Of a stretch of 64,000 nucleotides of DNA, positions 62,011 through 64,000 are shown piece by piece. Numbering within the stretch: position 1 is the first letter of the stretch; each line of letters opens with the position of its first letter. This stretch comes from Apricaphanius iberus (lineage: Eukaryota; Chordata; Actinopteri; Cyprinodontiformes; Aphaniidae): NCBI GenBank assembly GCA_028564705.1, contig JAPXFQ010002390.1:60001-124000 (forward strand), given 5' to 3'. Under the pieces are notes generated by a model. The model was not told the DNA's origin and did not search any database. It saw only the letters and a list, made by a program, of their open reading frames with translations. The position numbers and the translations under genes were made by a program.

Positions 62011-63480
62011 ATACACAAAAACAAGGCATTGGGTGTCTCTCCTGACATATAAGATAGTTGGAAGAGTAAATACCTCAATGTACAAATATCCTTACAAAGG
62101 ATGCAGTTGTGTGGCTTCACAGCTTATACCCTCACTTCAGAGGAGGTCAACTCAAATAGCCTAATTGAACTTAATCATTTGACATAATAATACAGGCCAA
62201 AGAAAAAATTAGGTTATTGTTTGCATTAATCCCATTTATTATATGTTTACTATCAAAAACATAAAGAAAGAAAATGGTCCAAAAACATTTGGTTCATTTC
62301 ATTACTATTAAAATGATACTGTTATGAAACTTTTTATTTCTTTGACATTGGACAAACTTACAAAATCCCCGTGGGGTCAAATAATTATTTTCCCCCACTG
62401 CATTTTAAAGCCGATCTCTAATTTGAATATCGTTAATGATCTTTATTGTTTATGAAAGGCTGGCCTAAAAGGAGGACATGTTTGTTAGCTCTAGCATGTA
62501 GCCTACAGGTAACCCACTTTGGGGGTGTTTCTCAAATTCAAGGCGCCTTGCCTACCATGGCAAATCCTCGGTAGTCGAGGCGCCTTGCTTACGAGGACAC
62601 TGTCCTTCCTTGGTCAAAGAAAACGATTAAATGGAACAGACTTACCTCATGTGACTGCGGCTATAGGCTTACATGCTCTGTTTACGTGCCGCCCGTCGTA
62701 GTAGCATAATATCGTAGTAACATTACTTCAGCCATGGAACCGGAAATATTTAACGACCGTTTTACTTTTTTTAAATTGTGTATATGTCAGTTAAATCAAA
62801 TGTGTAAACGCATTAGTACCTGGTAGCCACCGAAGTGCAACTACTAAGCAACTAACTAGCCATATATAACTGCTTTGGATCTAAAAAATAATAATAAAAA
62901 ATAAAACAAACATTTTAGATATAAGCCTGATGGTTAAAATTCGTTGACTTACATTTAAAATAGAAATTTACCCTGAAGTAGCTGCTGCCGGCTCCTACCG
63001 CGCTGTATTCTGGGAAATGTTTGACAGAGAGAAGTCATGAAGGCACTTGGGCTGCATCCGAAACCCCTAAATTGGTTAGAGATCTTACGCCAAAGTTTAA
63101 GATGCATCCGAATTGGGCTTCCAGTTAGGAAGGAGTTGGGGAAAGTGGCCTGTATGCTAACTATCATAGCCACTTTAGCATAGGGACCTCTGATGTTAAC
63201 TAACTGGCGATTAGGACCTATTTGCCATCCCACAATCCCTTGCGCAACAAGACGCCATTTTTTCAACAACGATCACTTTAGACCCAGAAACATCTCGAGT
63301 GTAGAAAACATATCGATATAAGACCCAAATGGGTCGGATCAATACGGCTTAATATGGTGTTATTTCCATTACCATCGGTGAAGGGTGAGGACATAGACGG
63401 GCTCATCTTAACAACACATCCAGCAAAAAGTAGTCACAAAGTCATCATGAAAATTCAGATCCCCTAAAAAAATAAAAGGC
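62011..63480. other. Gene-free interval
   Basis: No gene recognised. Text at 62525-62610 (two copies of AAGGCGCCTTGC / GAGGCGCCTTGC in the same strand) and 63040-63370 (GGGCTGCATCCGAAACCCC) looks like degraded DNA-transposon ends. No pairing was established. Confidence 0.4.
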
Positions 63481-63481
63481 C

Positions 63482-64000
63482 ATTAGCTACAGTTAGCCAC
63501 CACTAGCCACCATTAGCTACAGTTAGCCACCATTAGCTACCATTAGCCACCATTAGCTACAGTTAGCCACCATTAGCTACAGTTAGCCACCACTAGCCAC
63601 CATTAGCTACAGTTAGCCACCATTAGCTACCATTAGCCACCATTAGCTACAGTTAGCCACCATTAGCTACAGTTAGCCACCATTGGTACCGTTAGCCACC
63701 CCTAGCCACCATTAGCTACAGTTAGCCACCATTAGCCACCATTAGCCACAGTTAGCCACCATTAGCTACAGTTACCCACCATTAGCTACAGTTAGCCACC
63801 ATTAGCTACAGTTAGCCACCATTAGCTACCATTAGCCATCATTAGCTACCAGCAATAGCCACCATTTGCTACAGTTAGCCACAATTAGCTACAGTTAGCC
63901 ACCATTAGCTACAGTTAGCCACCAATAGCCACCATTAGCTACAGTTAGCCACCATTAGCTACAGTTAGCCACCACTAGCCACCATTAGCTACAGTTAACC
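63482..64000. repeat. TTAGCYAC minisatellite running off the window
   Basis: Tandem 10-bp modules ATTAGCTACA, GTTAGCCACC, ACTAGCCACC and ATTAGCTACC, most often paired as a 20-bp unit. The array is at least 519 bp and continues past the window end. An interruption with CCAGCAATAGCC lies at about 63850. Confidence 0.95.

Overview
The window is vertebrate nuclear DNA, almost certainly from a teleost fish. It holds two multi-exon genes in the same orientation on the + strand. They sit inside a dense collection of transposable elements typical of fish: I/Nimb-like, Rex1, L2, RTE-like and L1-like LINEs, Tc1, PIF/Harbinger and hAT elements, and short repeats carrying a TATAGCGC-type motif. Only the spliced exons listed here look like functional host coding sequence. 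Most other open frames are transposon remnants, shadows, or frames forced open by tandem repeats.

Gene 1 is med27 (Mediator subunit 27): 8 coding exons from 9296 to 27598, a complete 311-residue frame with every junction in phase. Its start codon lies 40 bp downstream of the 3' end of a decayed I/Nimb-type LINE (about 3600-9255). That LINE contains three further insertions: a short SINE-like piece, a hAT element with an 8-bp target-site duplication, and a 5'-truncated LINE copy with a 14-bp duplication. Intron 1 carries a 3.2-kb A+T-rich minisatellite. Intron 2 carries a 6-kb minisatellite that grew inside a Harbinger-like element.

Gene 2 starts 2.5 kb downstream, beyond a dead Tc1/mariner copy and a CRE/NRF1-type promoter. 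It is an F-BAR/HR1/SH3 protein of the FNBP1/TOCA family: 15 coding exons from 30090 to 57056, 615 residues, best matched to FNBP1. Its intron 1 begins with a GGA-rich purine tract, a near-perfect hairpin and about 73 copies of a 32-bp minisatellite. Every copy contains CAGGTAGGT, a 5' splice-site consensus in the sense orientation. Later introns hold Rex1, L2, Harbinger Myb-like, RTE-like and Ty3/gypsy remnants and a frameshifted SWIM zinc-finger fragment.

Downstream of gene 2 (58300-61650) is a nest of terminal-inverted-repeat elements: a Harbinger-like element with a broken transposase frame, which holds a 992-bp hAT insertion with a perfect 8-bp duplication. It is followed at once by a 350-bp + strand fragment of 28S rRNA. 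The window ends inside a (T)TAGC-type minisatellite.

Both host proteins are cytoplasmic or nuclear housekeeping-type components: MED27 in the RNA polymerase II Mediator, FNBP1 at membranes as a Cdc42-linked curvature and actin-nucleation adaptor. No functional link between them is evident; what they share is chromosomal neighbourhood. No rRNA operon, tRNA gene, CRISPR array or prokaryotic feature was found. All family assignments come from reading the translated sequence and from known protein families; no alignment or database search was run.
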